A stretch of 64,000 nt of DNA from Dryocola sp. LX212 (GTDB lineage: Bacteria > Pseudomonadota > Gammaproteobacteria > Enterobacterales > Enterobacteriaceae). The stretch lies in the NCBI GenBank assembly GCA_041504365.1, contig CP167917.1, forward strand, positions 2,418,001-2,482,000, read 5' to 3'. The position numbers and the translations under genes are program-made. How positions within the stretch are numbered: the first letter of the stretch is position 1; the number at the start of each line of letters is the position of its first letter. Below, piece after piece: positions 25,345 to 34,026 of this stretch. Below the pieces are notes generated by a model. That model made no database searches and was not told the origin of the DNA. It worked only from the letters and a program-made list of their open reading frames with translations.

Positions 25345-25404
25345 GGTTAATGTTATGCAAATGATTAAAATGTTAATGTTATTTTGCTGGTAGGTTAACA
25401 TAAT
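25345..25404. promoter_or_regulatory. Repeated GTTAATGTTAT motifs between pcaG and pcaQ
   Basis: GGTTAATGTTAT at 25345-25356 and TGTTAATGTTAT at 25371-25382 are direct repeats 26 bp apart; an inverted relative, GGTTAACATAATC, begins at 25393. They precede the pcaQ start by 50-110 bp and may be its promoter or autoregulatory sites. PcaQ boxes contain GGTTAA, which fits loosely. Confidence 0.4.
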
Positions 25405-25452
25405 CAAACAACATACCTTGTCACCTCGGCCCGTCTGTTTTTAACATCGCCT

Positions 25453-26376
25453 ATGGAAAAAAATGGTCTTTTTAGTCAGCGCATTCGCTTGCGCCATCTC
25501 CACACCTTCGTGGCCGTCGCTCAACAGGGAACGCTGGGGCGCGCGGCCGAAACGCTTAATCTGAGCCAGCCTGCCCTGTCAAAAACGCTCAACGAGCTGG
25601 AGCAACTCACCGGCACCCGCCTGTTCGACCGTGGCCGCCTCGGCGCGCAGCTGACGCTGGTTGGCGAACAGTTCCTCACCCATGCGGTAAAAGTACTCGA
25701 TGCGCTGAACCATGCGGGCCAGTCCCTTAATCGCAAAGACGGGCAAACCTCGAGCACTGTCAGAATTGGCGCTCTGCCTACCGCCGCGCTGGGCATACTG
25801 CCCATGGTTATCGGCCAGTTTCACAAGCAGCAAAGCGACGTGACGCTACAGGTCGGCACCATGAACAACACCATGCTGCTGGCGGGCCTTAAATCGGGCG
25901 AGCTGGATCTGGGGATTGGGCGGATGTCTGACCCGGAGCTGATGACAGGGCTGAATTATGAGCTGCTGTTCCTGGAGTCGCTGAAGCTGGTGGTTCGACC
26001 GGAACATCCCCTTTTACAGGAAAACATTACCTTAAGCCGTGTTATGGAATGGCCGGTTGTTGTCTCCCCGAAGGGAACAATACCGCGCCAGAATGCCGAA
26101 ACGCTGCTGGCAAGCCAGAACTGCAAGCTTCCGGCAACCTGCATAGAAACGCTCTCTGCGTCGCTTTCTCGCCAGCTTACCGTAGACTACAACTACGTCT
26201 GGTTTGTGCCGTCAGGGGCGGTGAAAGAGGATTTACGTCAGGGCACGCTGACGGCGCTGCCGGTGGCTACCCAGGGGGCCGGTGAACCTATCGGCATTCT
26301 GACCCGGGTGGACACTACGCTATCGCCCGCCGCCATGATCCTGCTGGCTTCAATACGTAAGTCGATGCCGGGCTAA
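25453..26376 (+). CDS. pcaQ: LysR-family activator of protocatechuate genes, PcaQ
   Basis: PcaQ activates pca genes in response to 3-carboxy-cis,cis-muconate and the lactone. The 307-residue chain has the HTH in IRLRHLHTFVAVAQQGTLGRAAETLNLSQPALSKTLNELEQLTGTRLFDR and a PBP-like effector domain with VRIGALPTAALGILPMVIGQFHKQ. These match the PcaQ group rather than CatR/BenM. Placement right behind pcaHG supports that role. It converges with pcaC. Regulation by PcaQ is best known in alpha-proteobacteria; a PcaR regulator is also present for the lower pathway in this cluster. Confidence 0.88.
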   Translation: MEKNGLFSQRIRLRHLHTFVAVAQQGTLGRAAETLNLSQPALSKTLNELEQLTGTRLFDRGRLGAQLTLVGEQFLTHAVKVLDALNHAGQSLNRKDGQTSSTVRIGALPTAALGILPMVIGQFHKQQSDVTLQVGTMNNTMLLAGLKSGELDLGIGRMSDPELMTGLNYELLFLESLKLVVRPEHPLLQENITLSRVMEWPVVVSPKGTIPRQNAETLLASQNCKLPATCIETLSASLSRQLTVDYNYVWFVPSGAVKEDLRQGTLTALPVATQGAGEPIGILTRVDTTLSPAAMILLASIRKSMPG

Positions 26377-26388
26377 GGCCTTCAAAAA

Positions 26389-26425
26389 ATGCCGGTGGAT
26401 AAACGGTGCGTTTATCCACCGGCAT
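26389..26425 (-). terminator. Strong hairpin between pcaQ and pcaC
   Basis: A perfect 16-bp stem (ATGCCGGTGGATAAAC / GTTTATCCACCGGCAT) with a 5-base loop. Six A's on its left side provide a U-tract for the leftward pcaIJFBDC transcript. The inner GGTGGATAA arms match the hairpin at 15893. Confidence 0.75.
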
Positions 26426-26455
26426 TGGTCAAAAGACGCTTCTTTCGATTGGACT

Positions 26456-26842
26456 TTACTTACAGGCGTCCAGCTCGTCAAAAACCTGCTGAGCAAGATG
26501 CAGGGTGGCGTTAGCGGCGGGCAACCCGCAGTAGAGCGCAGAATGCATGATCAGTTCTTTTATCTCGTCTTTTGTCACGCCGTTATTAAACGCCGCCCGC
26601 AGATGCATTTTCAGCTCTGCTTCACGGTTTAGCGCAATCAGCATCGCGATGGTGATCATGCTGCGCGTGTGGCGCTCAAGTCCAGGACGCGTCCAGATAT
26701 CGCCCCAGGCGTAGCGGGTGATGAAATTCTGAAATTCATCGTTCAGCGGCGTGATTTGCGTCAGCGTGCGGTCAACGTGGGCGTCACCCAGCACCGCGCG
26801 ACGGACCTCCATTCCCTGCTGGTAGCGATCTTCATCCTTCAT
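26456..26842 (-). CDS. pcaC: 4-carboxymuconolactone decarboxylase
   Basis: Decarboxylates 4-carboxymuconolactone to 3-oxoadipate enol-lactone. It has 128 residues, the size of standalone PcaC, with no fusion to PcaD. The AhpD-like core is EFQNFITRYAWGDIWTRPGLERHTRSMITIAMLIALNREAELKMHLRAAFNNG, then EIKELIMHSALYCGLPAANATLHLA. The start overlaps the pcaD stop by one base. Last gene of pcaIJFBDC, followed by a strong terminator. Confidence 0.95.
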   Translation of the reverse strand: MKDEDRYQQGMEVRRAVLGDAHVDRTLTQITPLNDEFQNFITRYAWGDIWTRPGLERHTRSMITIAMLIALNREAELKMHLRAAFNNGVTKDEIKELIMHSALYCGLPAANATLHLAQQVFDELDACK

Positions 26843-27606
26843 TATCTGGCCTCCTGCTGTTTGATGAACTTCACCAGCGCATCGGTGAAGGGCTGCGCTG
26901 CTTCAATGCTGGCCAGGTGCGATGCGGCCACGCTCACCAGCTGTGAACCAGGGATCTGGGCCTGCATAAATTCGCTGTCCGCAAGCGTGGTAACCGGATC
27001 CTCCTGCCCTGCTATCAGCAGAACCGGGAGCGTTATCGCGCCAATTTCCGCCCGCAAGTCTGCAGCGGCCAGCGCTTCACAGCAGGCGGCATACCCTTCG
27101 GCATCCGTGGCAGAAAGCCCTGCTACCAGCTCTTCCACCTGAGCTTTGTTCTCCTTAACGAACTTGGTGGTAAACCAGCGCGCGGCGGCGCTTTCGGCAA
27201 CGTCATCCATTCCGTCACTTCTCACCGACCGCGCGCGGCTGAGCCAGCCGGGCTGATCGCCAATTTTAGCGGCGCTGTTCGACACTGTGACCGACAAAAA
27301 ACGCTCTGGGGCAAAGCGGGCCAGCCAGAGCCCGGTCAGGCCGCCCATTGAAATACCGCAGAAATGCGCCTGTTTAACCCCCGCGTCATCCATCACGCTT
27401 ATGACGTCTTCGGCCAGCTGTGGCAGGCTCGTTTTGTCATTTTTGCTGGTCAGGCCGTGTCCGTGCGTGTCGTAGCGCAGCACCCGGAAATGCTCCAGCA
27501 GCGCGGCCATCTGCGGCTGCCACATTGCAAGCGTCGTCCCCAGCGAGTTCGACAGGACGATAACCGGCGCATCGCTGCGCCCTTCAAGCTGATAATGGTT
27601 TGTCAT
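26842..27606 (-). CDS. pcaD: 3-oxoadipate enol-lactonase
   Basis: An alpha/beta hydrolase of 254 residues that opens the enol-lactone to 3-oxoadipate. The nucleophile elbow is CGISMGG (Ser at about 93), after LRYDTHGHGLTSK; later Asp and His complete the triad (LLIAGQEDPVT, ASHLASIEAA). The start ATG overlaps the pcaB stop by 4 bp. It sits between pcaB and pcaC in the order of the pathway. Confidence 0.95.
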   Translation of the reverse strand: MTNHYQLEGRSDAPVIVLSNSLGTTLAMWQPQMAALLEHFRVLRYDTHGHGLTSKNDKTSLPQLAEDVISVMDDAGVKQAHFCGISMGGLTGLWLARFAPERFLSVTVSNSAAKIGDQPGWLSRARSVRSDGMDDVAESAAARWFTTKFVKENKAQVEELVAGLSATDAEGYAACCEALAAADLRAEIGAITLPVLLIAGQEDPVTTLADSEFMQAQIPGSQLVSVAASHLASIEAAQPFTDALVKFIKQQEAR

Positions 27607-28955
27607 GAATGCTCCTGTTGCTGCCCGGCACGCGCCAGCACCTGGCGGATGAAGTGTTCCGCGCAGCCGGTGGCGTGTTCAGGTTCGAGCAGATGGTTAA
27701 TTTGCTGTCCGGTGAGATGCGGGGTGACTTCTGGATGCTGTGCCAGCAATGTCGCCAGCGGAAGATGTTCATCCAACGCGCGGTAGCAGAGCTGTTCCAC
27801 AAGATGATGCGCGGGCTGCTTGCCAATGTGTTTTGCCAGCGCGAGCGTGACGGATTCCGCCATAATCAGGCCGTGGGTGATATCCAGATTTGCGCGCATT
27901 TTCGCAGGATTCACCTGCATGCCGTTCAGCAGATCCAGAGACGTTTGCATTATGCCGCCCGAGAGCATCACCAGCTCGGGCAGCGTCTCCCATTCTGCCT
28001 GCCAGCCGCCGAGCGCGCGCTCATGCTGCTGGATCTGACTGGCATACAGCGTCGCCATCAGCCCAGGGATACGGGTAACGGCGTTAAGCACGGCGGCACA
28101 GCTAACCGGGTTGCGCTTGTGCGGCATAGTTGACGATCCGCCGCGCCCTTCGGCTACCGGTTCGCCCACTTCCGCAACCTCGGTTTGCATCAATAATGCG
28201 AAATCATTGGCAAATTTGCCCAGCGTGCTGCTTACCCCTGCGAACCAGGCCGCAATTTCAAGAAAACGATCGCGCTGGGTGTGCCAGGGAGTATCCGCCT
28301 GGGCAAGGTTAAGCTCCCGCGCCAGGGCTTCGGTTACTTCCTTACCCTGATCTTTTAAAGATGCCAGCGTTCCCGCCGCGCCGCCCAGCTGAAGCACCAG
28401 CGCGCGTGGTTTCAGCTGCTGCAATCGCTCCTGCCAGCGTAATAGCGCATCGAGCGTTCCCGCCAGCTTCAGCCCAAAGGTGATGGGCAAAGCATGCTGC
28501 ATCCAGGTGCGCCCTGGCATCACGCTGTGCTGGTGGCGTTGGATCTGCGCAACAAGCGAATCGATGAGTTTTGTCAGCAGGGTTTCGGAGACCTCTATCG
28601 CCTCCCGGATTTGCAGCACCATGCCGGTATCGATAGCGTCCTGGCTGGTGGCTCCCCAGTGAACGTAGCGGGCAGCCTGCTCCTGCTGTTTTTTCACATT
28701 GGCAGTCAGTTGCTTAACCAGCGGTATAGCCAGGTTTCCCGCACCGGCGGCAGACTGCGCCAGCGCTTCGGCATCAAACTTTGCGGCCCGGCATTCGCCA
28801 GCGATGATGTCCACCGCCGACGTCGGTATCACGCCGCACGTCGCCTGCGCCGCAGCCAGCGCGGCCTCAAAATCCAGCATCCCCTGTAACGTGCGCGCAT
28901 CGCAGAAAATGTGCGTTAGCGCCGAGCCCCGTAACAGCGGGTTATACAATCCCAT
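27603..28955 (-). CDS. pcaB: 3-carboxy-cis,cis-muconate cycloisomerase
   Basis: A fumarase/aspartase-superfamily enzyme that lactonises carboxymuconate to 4-carboxymuconolactone. The superfamily signature SSTMPHKRNPVSC is present in GRGGSSTMPHKRNP, and the start GLYNPLLRGSALTHIFCDARTLQGMLDFEAALA is PcaB-like. Its 450 residues are the usual length of bacterial PcaB. It lies 9 bp behind pcaF and overlaps pcaD by 4 bp. Confidence 0.94.
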   Translation of the reverse strand: MGLYNPLLRGSALTHIFCDARTLQGMLDFEAALAAAQATCGVIPTSAVDIIAGECRAAKFDAEALAQSAAGAGNLAIPLVKQLTANVKKQQEQAARYVHWGATSQDAIDTGMVLQIREAIEVSETLLTKLIDSLVAQIQRHQHSVMPGRTWMQHALPITFGLKLAGTLDALLRWQERLQQLKPRALVLQLGGAAGTLASLKDQGKEVTEALARELNLAQADTPWHTQRDRFLEIAAWFAGVSSTLGKFANDFALLMQTEVAEVGEPVAEGRGGSSTMPHKRNPVSCAAVLNAVTRIPGLMATLYASQIQQHERALGGWQAEWETLPELVMLSGGIMQTSLDLLNGMQVNPAKMRANLDITHGLIMAESVTLALAKHIGKQPAHHLVEQLCYRALDEHLPLATLLAQHPEVTPHLTGQQINHLLEPEHATGCAEHFIRQVLARAGQQQEHS

Positions 28956-28964
28956 GCCTGCTCC

Positions 28965-30170
28965 TTAAACGCGTTCAATAATCAGTGCAATCCCCTGACC
29001 AACGCCGATACACATCGTGCACAACCCGTAGCGACCGCCGGTGCGTTTTAACTGGTACGCCGCCGCCATTGCCAGACGGCCGCCGGAAGCGCCCAGCGGA
29101 TGACCTAGCGCGATGGCACCGCCGTTTGGATTAACATGCTCCGCGTCATCCGGCAGCCCCAAATCCCGCATAACCGCCAGCGCCTGGGCGGCGAAAGCCT
29201 CATTCAATTCAATCACATCCATCTGGCCGAGCGTTAGCCCCGTCTGCGCCAGCACTTTGCGAACGGCCGGTGCCGGGCCGAAGCCCATAATACGAGGCGC
29301 GACGCCTGCGGTTGCCACGCCGACAACCCTCGCCAGCGGCTGTAGGCCGTTAGCGTTCAGGGCCTGCTCGCTGGCCAGCAGCAGCGCGCAGGCTCCGTCG
29401 TTTACGCCCGAAGCGTTACCCGCGGTTACGGTACCGTCAGCGCTCACAACTCCTTTCAGTTTAGCCAGTGCTTCACGCGAAGTGGATCGCGGATGTTCAT
29501 CACGGTCGAACAGCAGCGCGTCGCCTTTGCGCTGCGGAACGAAAACCGGAATAAGCTCATCGGCAAAGACGCCCGTCTCCTGGGCGCGGGCGGTGCGAAG
29601 CTGGCTGCGAAGCGCGAAGGCGTCCTGATCTTCACGATTGATTCTGAAATCGGTCGCCACGTTTTCGGCCGTTTCCGGCATTGAATCCACGCCGTACTGT
29701 GCTTTCATCAGCGGGTTGATAAAGCGCCAGCCGATGGTGGTATCTTCCATTTTCATGCTGCGGCTGAACGCGCTGTCTGATTTGCCCATCACGAACGGCG
29801 CCCGGGACATGCTTTCCACGCCGCCAGCAATCATCAGCTGCGTTTCACCGCTTTTTATTGCTCGCGCCGCCACGCCAATCGTATCCAGGCTTGAGCCGCA
29901 AAGCCGGTTGAGGGTGCTGCCCGATACGCTTTCCGGCAGGCCTGCCAGCAGCAGCGCCATACGCGCCACGTTGCGGTTGTCTTCCCCCGCCTGGTTCGCG
30001 CAGCCGTAAATCACGTCGTCGACAAGCGACCAGTCGAGAGTTGGATGGCGCGCCATCAGCGCTTTCAACGGCAGTGCGGCGAGATCGTCAGCGCGCAAAG
30101 ATGAGAGGGAGCCGCCGTAGCGGCCAAACGGCGTGCGTACTGCGTCACAAATAAATGCCTGATTCATCAT
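28965..30170 (-). CDS. pcaF: 3-oxoadipyl-CoA thiolase
   Basis: Cleaves 3-oxoadipyl-CoA to succinyl-CoA and acetyl-CoA. It has 401 residues with thiolase motifs: the nucleophile Cys in STLNRLCGSSLDTIG (about 91), the acid-base His in NPNGGAIALGHPLGASGGR, and the C-terminal GLCTMCIGVGQGIALIIERV. The DAVRTPFGRYGGSLSSLRADDLA start is that of PcaF/PaaJ; the pca location favours PcaF. An ATG one codon later is an alternative start. It lies 6 bp behind pcaJ. Confidence 0.94.
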   Translation of the reverse strand: MMNQAFICDAVRTPFGRYGGSLSSLRADDLAALPLKALMARHPTLDWSLVDDVIYGCANQAGEDNRNVARMALLLAGLPESVSGSTLNRLCGSSLDTIGVAARAIKSGETQLMIAGGVESMSRAPFVMGKSDSAFSRSMKMEDTTIGWRFINPLMKAQYGVDSMPETAENVATDFRINREDQDAFALRSQLRTARAQETGVFADELIPVFVPQRKGDALLFDRDEHPRSTSREALAKLKGVVSADGTVTAGNASGVNDGACALLLASEQALNANGLQPLARVVGVATAGVAPRIMGFGPAPAVRKVLAQTGLTLGQMDVIELNEAFAAQALAVMRDLGLPDDAEHVNPNGGAIALGHPLGASGGRLAMAAAYQLKRTGGRYGLCTMCIGVGQGIALIIERV

Positions 30171-30176
30171 AGTTCC

Positions 30177-30833
30177 TTACGCGCTTTCTGCCAGCTGCTG
30201 GAAGCCCAGCCTGACCGGTGTGAGACGCTGTAGCTCTTCGAAAGAGAGGCCGTTAAAGATCTCCCGGACGACCGGGCCACCGTCGGTGATATCAATCACC
30301 GCAAGATCGGTATAAATGCGGCTGACGCAGCCTACGCCCGTAAGCGGATAGGTGCAGGTTTCAACGAGCTTGCACTCGCCGTATCGGGTCAGATGATCCA
30401 TCATGACGAAGACCTGCCGTGCGCCAATCGCCAGATCCATAGCGCCGCCTACGGCAGGAATGGCGTCCGGTGCGCCGGTGCTCCAGTTAGCCAGATCGCC
30501 CTGCGCAGAGACCTGGTAAGCGCCGAGTACGCAAATATCAAGATGGCCACCGCGCATCATGGCAAACGAGTCGCCGTGATGGAAATAGCAGCCGCCCGTC
30601 AGCAGCGTGACATATTCTTTGCCAGCGTTAATAAGCTCTGGGTCTTCTTCACCTGGTGCTGGTTTCGGCCCCATGCCCAGCAGCCCGTTTTCACTATGCA
30701 GAAAGATTTCTTTGTCCGCAGGCAGATAGTTCGCGATGCGGGTCGGCAGGCCAATGCCAAGGTTGACGTACGCTCCCTCTGGGATATCGCGCGCCACGCG
30801 CTGGGCCATTTCGTCACGAGTCAGTTTTTTCAT
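30177..30833 (-). CDS. pcaJ: 3-oxoadipate CoA-transferase subunit beta
   Basis: The subunit carrying the catalytic glutamate (SENGLLGMGP, about residue 49) that moves CoA from succinyl-CoA to 3-oxoadipate. Its 218 residues and motifs (YVNLGIGLPTRIANYLP, GGAMDLAIGA, TYPLTGVGCVSRIYTDLAVIDI) match family I CoA-transferase subunit B. It follows pcaI by 11 bp; the two form the heteromer. Confidence 0.95.
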   Translation of the reverse strand: MKKLTRDEMAQRVARDIPEGAYVNLGIGLPTRIANYLPADKEIFLHSENGLLGMGPKPAPGEEDPELINAGKEYVTLLTGGCYFHHGDSFAMMRGGHLDICVLGAYQVSAQGDLANWSTGAPDAIPAVGGAMDLAIGARQVFVMMDHLTRYGECKLVETCTYPLTGVGCVSRIYTDLAVIDITDGGPVVREIFNGLSFEELQRLTPVRLGFQQLAESA

Positions 30834-30844
30834 CGGTTTTTTCC

Positions 30845-31534
30845 TTATGCGCTGCGGGCTGCGTTCGACAGGGTTTCCAGTGAGACAACGCGCTGGACGA
30901 AAATCCCCGGCGTCACCACGTTTTCCGGGTCGAGCTCGCCCAGGACAACCAGACGGCTGACCTCAGCAATGGTGACCGCTGCCGCCGTCGCCATAATCGG
31001 CCCGAAATTGCGTGCGGCTTTGCGATACACAAGATTGCCCCAGCGGTCACCTTCATGAGCTTTGATCAGCGCGAAATCTGCCTTCAGTGGATATTCCAGA
31101 ACGTAATGACGGCCGTCTATTTCGCGGGTTTCTTTCCCTTCTGCGAGCGGCGTTCCAAATCCGGTCGGGGTAAAAACCGCCCCAAGGCCTGAGCCTGCCG
31201 CCTGGATTCGGGCCGCCAGATTGCCCTGTGGCACCAGCTCCAGCTCAACTTTGCCACGGCGGTAGAGGTCGTCGAAAATCTGGGAATCGACCTGGCGTGG
31301 GAAGGAGCAGATCATTTTGCGAACCCGCCCGGCTTTAAGCAGCGCCGCGAGCCCGACTTCACCGTTGCCCGCGTTGTTGTTGATGATGGTGAGGTCACGG
31401 GCACCCTGCGCTATCAGCGCATCAATCAGGGCCGTTGGCTGGCCCGCGCTGCCGAAGCCGCCAATCATGATGGTTGCCCCGTCCTCGATCCCGGCTACGG
31501 CATCGCTCGGCGAAGCCACGCTTTTATTAATCAT
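30845..31534 (-). CDS. pcaI: 3-oxoadipate CoA-transferase subunit alpha
   Basis: The alpha subunit of the CoA-transferase, 229 residues, with the glycine-rich CoA site TIMIGGFGSAGQPTALIDAL and TIINNNAGNGEVGLAALLKAGRVRKMICSF. The ATG at 31534 follows AAGGAGC; 17 further codons upstream are open but run into the promoter. It is the first gene of pcaIJFBDC and lies divergent from pcaR, with an inverted PcaR-type operator between them. Confidence 0.95.
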   Translation of the reverse strand: MINKSVASPSDAVAGIEDGATIMIGGFGSAGQPTALIDALIAQGARDLTIINNNAGNGEVGLAALLKAGRVRKMICSFPRQVDSQIFDDLYRRGKVELELVPQGNLAARIQAAGSGLGAVFTPTGFGTPLAEGKETREIDGRHYVLEYPLKADFALIKAHEGDRWGNLVYRKAARNFGPIMATAAAVTIAEVSRLVVLGELDPENVVTPGIFVQRVVSLETLSNAARSA

Positions 31535-31614
31535 CACATGCTCCTTAAGGTGCGCTATTCGCACAGATTTGCGTTGTTCGCACAAAATGTGACGCGCTTA
31601 ACGAAGCTGGTCAA

Positions 31615-31648
31615 GTTCGATAATCGAAATATGGTGCGATTATCGAAC
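31615..31648. promoter_or_regulatory. PcaR operator, inverted pair
   Basis: GTTCGATAATCGAAA (31615-31629) faces GTGCGATTATCGAAC (31634-31648). The complement of the second is GTTCGATAATCGCAC, the 15-bp sequence I recall as the PcaR site in Pseudomonas putida. It lies between divergent pcaI and pcaR, so it should serve both. Confidence 0.85.
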
Positions 31649-31702
31649 ATCCTGTATGTTTGTTTTTAGAGTGTGATCGATGGCGATATTTCGGGAGAAA
31701 AA

Positions 31703-32509
31703 ATGGAAAACCAACGGCAGGACTTACCGGCAGGCGATGGCGACCCGTTCAAGGGCGATCCTAATTTTATGGCAACGCTTGCCCGAGGGCTGGAAGTGAT
31801 TCAGTCGTTTACCCCCCAGCGCCGCCTGCTTTCAATTTCGCAGATTAGCCAGAAAACGGGCATCCCCCGGGCCGCCGTTCGCCGCTGCCTGTATACGCTG
31901 GGCAAGCTCGGCTTTGTCTACGCAGAAGACGGCAAAAACTTTCAGCTGCGCCCGCGGATCCTCTCGCTGGGCCATGCTTATCTGGCCTCCACGCCGCTGG
32001 CGAAATCCACCCAGCCGGTGCTTAAACACCTGAGCGAAATGCTCAACGAGTCCTGCTCGATTGCCACCCTGGACGGGGACGACATTTTGTATATCGCCCG
32101 CGCCTCCAGCTCGCGCATCATGACAATCGATCTGGATATCGGCAGCCGCCTGCCGGCCTGGTCCACATCAATGGGCCGCGTGCTGCTGAGCTATCTGCCC
32201 GAAGAGCAGCTGACGGATTTCCTGGGGCGGATCACGATGATTCGCTACACGCCGCAAACGGTAGAGTCCGTGGCGAAACTGCGCGAGGAGCTGAAACGGG
32301 TGCATCAGCAGGGCTATGCCCTGAACGACCAGGAGCTGGAGATGGGGCTGCGTTCGATTGCCGTGCCGCTGGTCAATCCGGAAGGAGTTGTCGTCGCCGC
32401 CCTGAACGTGGGCGTTCATGCGGGACAGGTGTCGGCAGATGAGCTGCGCAGCCGGGTGCTGCCCAAACTGCAGGAGGCCGCGCAGGAGTTGTCTTTGCTG
32501 CTGAAATAG
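31703..32509 (+). CDS. pcaR: IclR-family regulator PcaR
   Basis: Activates lower-pathway pca genes in response to 3-oxoadipate. The 268-residue chain has an N-terminal winged helix (FMATLARGLEVIQSF...LSISQISQKTGIPRAAVRRCLYTLGKLGFVY) and the IclR effector domain (SCSIATLDGDDILYIAR, PAWSTSMGRVLLSYLP, YALNDQELEMGLRSIAVPLVNPEG). The ATG at 31703 follows GGGAG; ten upstream codons are omitted. Divergent from pcaI over the operator at 31615-31648. Another IclR of the PobR or CatR type is unlikely given the location and operator. Confidence 0.92.
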   Translation: MENQRQDLPAGDGDPFKGDPNFMATLARGLEVIQSFTPQRRLLSISQISQKTGIPRAAVRRCLYTLGKLGFVYAEDGKNFQLRPRILSLGHAYLASTPLAKSTQPVLKHLSEMLNESCSIATLDGDDILYIARASSSRIMTIDLDIGSRLPAWSTSMGRVLLSYLPEEQLTDFLGRITMIRYTPQTVESVAKLREELKRVHQQGYALNDQELEMGLRSIAVPLVNPEGVVVAALNVGVHAGQVSADELRSRVLPKLQEAAQELSLLLK

Positions 32510-32513
32510 CAGG

Positions 32514-33077
32514 TCAGCGGCTGCGTTTGGCGTGGCGTTCCCAGTTGTCGAGCTTTGCCTGAGCGGATTTTTTCAGCGCCACGTAACACGCGCCGCTGCC
32601 GCCGTGATGCGGCATCGCGCAGCAAAACGCCTGCACTTCTTCAAACTCCGTCAGCCAGCGGGCAAGGTAGCTGCGAATGATGTTGGCATGCGATCGGTCT
32701 TCACGACCCTTGCCATGCACAATCAGCAGGTTACGCAGTCCGTCCTGCTTTGCCTGCTGGAGATAAGCAAACAGCAGCTGACGGCACTGTTCAACGGGCT
32801 GGCGCAGGAGGTTAAGGCTGGCCTCCTGGCTGTATTTCCCAAGGCGGAGCTTATCCAGCACGCCGGTTTGCAGCCCTTCGCGTTTGAATTCAAGCGGCGT
32901 CGCAAGGGGAACCACTTCCAGAAAGCCTGTGGTCAGAAAATTATCCAGCTGAAGGGTGTCGATTTTCTGAGGGGCTTTCTCTTTAACCGGTTTGAGCCAC
33001 TGGCTGCTGGCGCAGTTCTTCAGCGGTTTGACATCCTCCATGGCGTCCAGAAACAGCGATTTGTCGTCAAGGTTCAT
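32514..33077 (-). CDS. smrA: Smr-domain endonuclease SmrA
   Basis: A 187-residue protein, the same length as E. coli YdaL/SmrA, a small MutS-related domain protein with DNA nicking activity in vitro. The Smr motif is the C-terminal NLLIVHGKGREDRSHANIIRSYLARWL with AMPHHGGSGACYVALKK. MNLDDKSLFLDAMEDVKPL is the E. coli-like start, two codons after an upstream ATG. It is divergent from ogt by 223 bp, which holds no further gene. Confidence 0.92.
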   Translation of the reverse strand: MNLDDKSLFLDAMEDVKPLKNCASSQWLKPVKEKAPQKIDTLQLDNFLTTGFLEVVPLATPLEFKREGLQTGVLDKLRLGKYSQEASLNLLRQPVEQCRQLLFAYLQQAKQDGLRNLLIVHGKGREDRSHANIIRSYLARWLTEFEEVQAFCCAMPHHGGSGACYVALKKSAQAKLDNWERHAKRSR

Positions 33078-33300
33078 GAGCAATCCTCCGGTACCGGCAA
33101 TCGGGGTACTATAACCGCAGCAATTTCCTTCCTCAACGGCTTCAACGAGCCGCTCAGGCCACGCCCCGCCAGCATTACTCTAAGGTATTATCATTTATGA
33201 CAATCTTTTGGGTAGCTGGCTGCGGCTTCTTATGGCGTGGTATCTTATCGACCAGCCGCCTGGCCGGGAATTCACCCGAGCCTGAAATGTCAGGGAGCGC

Positions 33301-33819
33301 ATGATGCTGATACTGCTGGAAGACAAAATCACTACCCCGCTTGGGCCGCTTTGGATCCTGTGTGATGAACAGTTCCGTCTGCGGGCCGTTGAGTGGGAGG
33401 AATACAGCGACCGCATGGTGCAGCTGCTGGGTGTTCACTATCGCGTCGAAGGTTATCAGCGCGTCAGCAGCACCAATCCGGGCGGCCTGAGCGACAGACT
33501 GCATGATTATTTTGATGGCGATCTGGGCGTGATAGAAACTCTGCCTACGGCAACGGCGGGCACCGAGTTTCAGCGTGAGGTCTGGAAGACGCTGCGTACC
33601 ATTCCCTGTGGTCAGGTGATGCATTATGGCCAGCTTGCGGAACAGCTTGGGCGTGCAGGGGCGGCCCGCGCGGTGGGCGCTGCTAATGGTTCTAACCCGG
33701 TGAGTATTGTTGTTCCCTGCCACAGGGTAATTGGTCGTAATGGCACGATGACAGGCTACGCGGGCGGCGTATCCCGCAAAGAATGGCTTCTGCGCCACGA
33801 AGGCTACCTTCTGCTTTAG
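33301..33819 (+). CDS. ogt: O6-methylguanine-DNA methyltransferase Ogt
   Basis: A suicide repair protein that moves methyl groups from O6-methylguanine or O4-methylthymine to its own cysteine. Cys140 lies in the invariant [10 protein letters not shown]. It has 172 residues and is close to E. coli Ogt throughout ([24 protein letters not shown]). Two adjacent ATGs follow GGGAGCGC; the second gives the E. coli N-terminus MLILLE. Confidence 0.95.
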   Translation: MMLILLEDKITTPLGPLWILCDEQFRLRAVEWEEYSDRMVQLLGVHYRVEGYQRVSSTNPGGLSDRLHDYFDGDLGVIETLPTATAGTEFQREVWKTLRTIPCGQVMHYGQLAEQLGRAGAARAVGAANGSNPVSIVVPCHRVIGRNGTMTGYAGGVSRKEWLLRHEGYLLL

Positions 33820-33993
33820 CCCTCGGACGGCTCAAACAGACTGAACGGGCGAAAAATGCGCTGACCTCCCCCCATCAATCTTTTGGAGTTTCTTGATTTT
33901 CAATAAGATGGGGCTGAATAATTCGCAGAATATATCATTAATTTCTGAATGGAGATTCTCCATACTTACGTGCCCGGCAAAAAGATGTTAAAA

Positions 33994-34007
33994 TTGACCA
34001 ATATCAA
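33994..34007. promoter_or_regulatory. FNR box upstream of fnr
   Basis: TTGACCAATATCAA matches the consensus TTGAT-N4-ATCAA at nine of ten positions. It is centred about 26 bp before the fnr start codon, at the known autorepression site position in E. coli. Confidence 0.85.
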
Positions 34008-34026
34008 TTACTGCCCGAGCATATCT

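Noticed and set aside
33175-33798. 207-residue leftward frame over ogt
   Set aside because: Entirely antisense to ogt, which has a complete active site.
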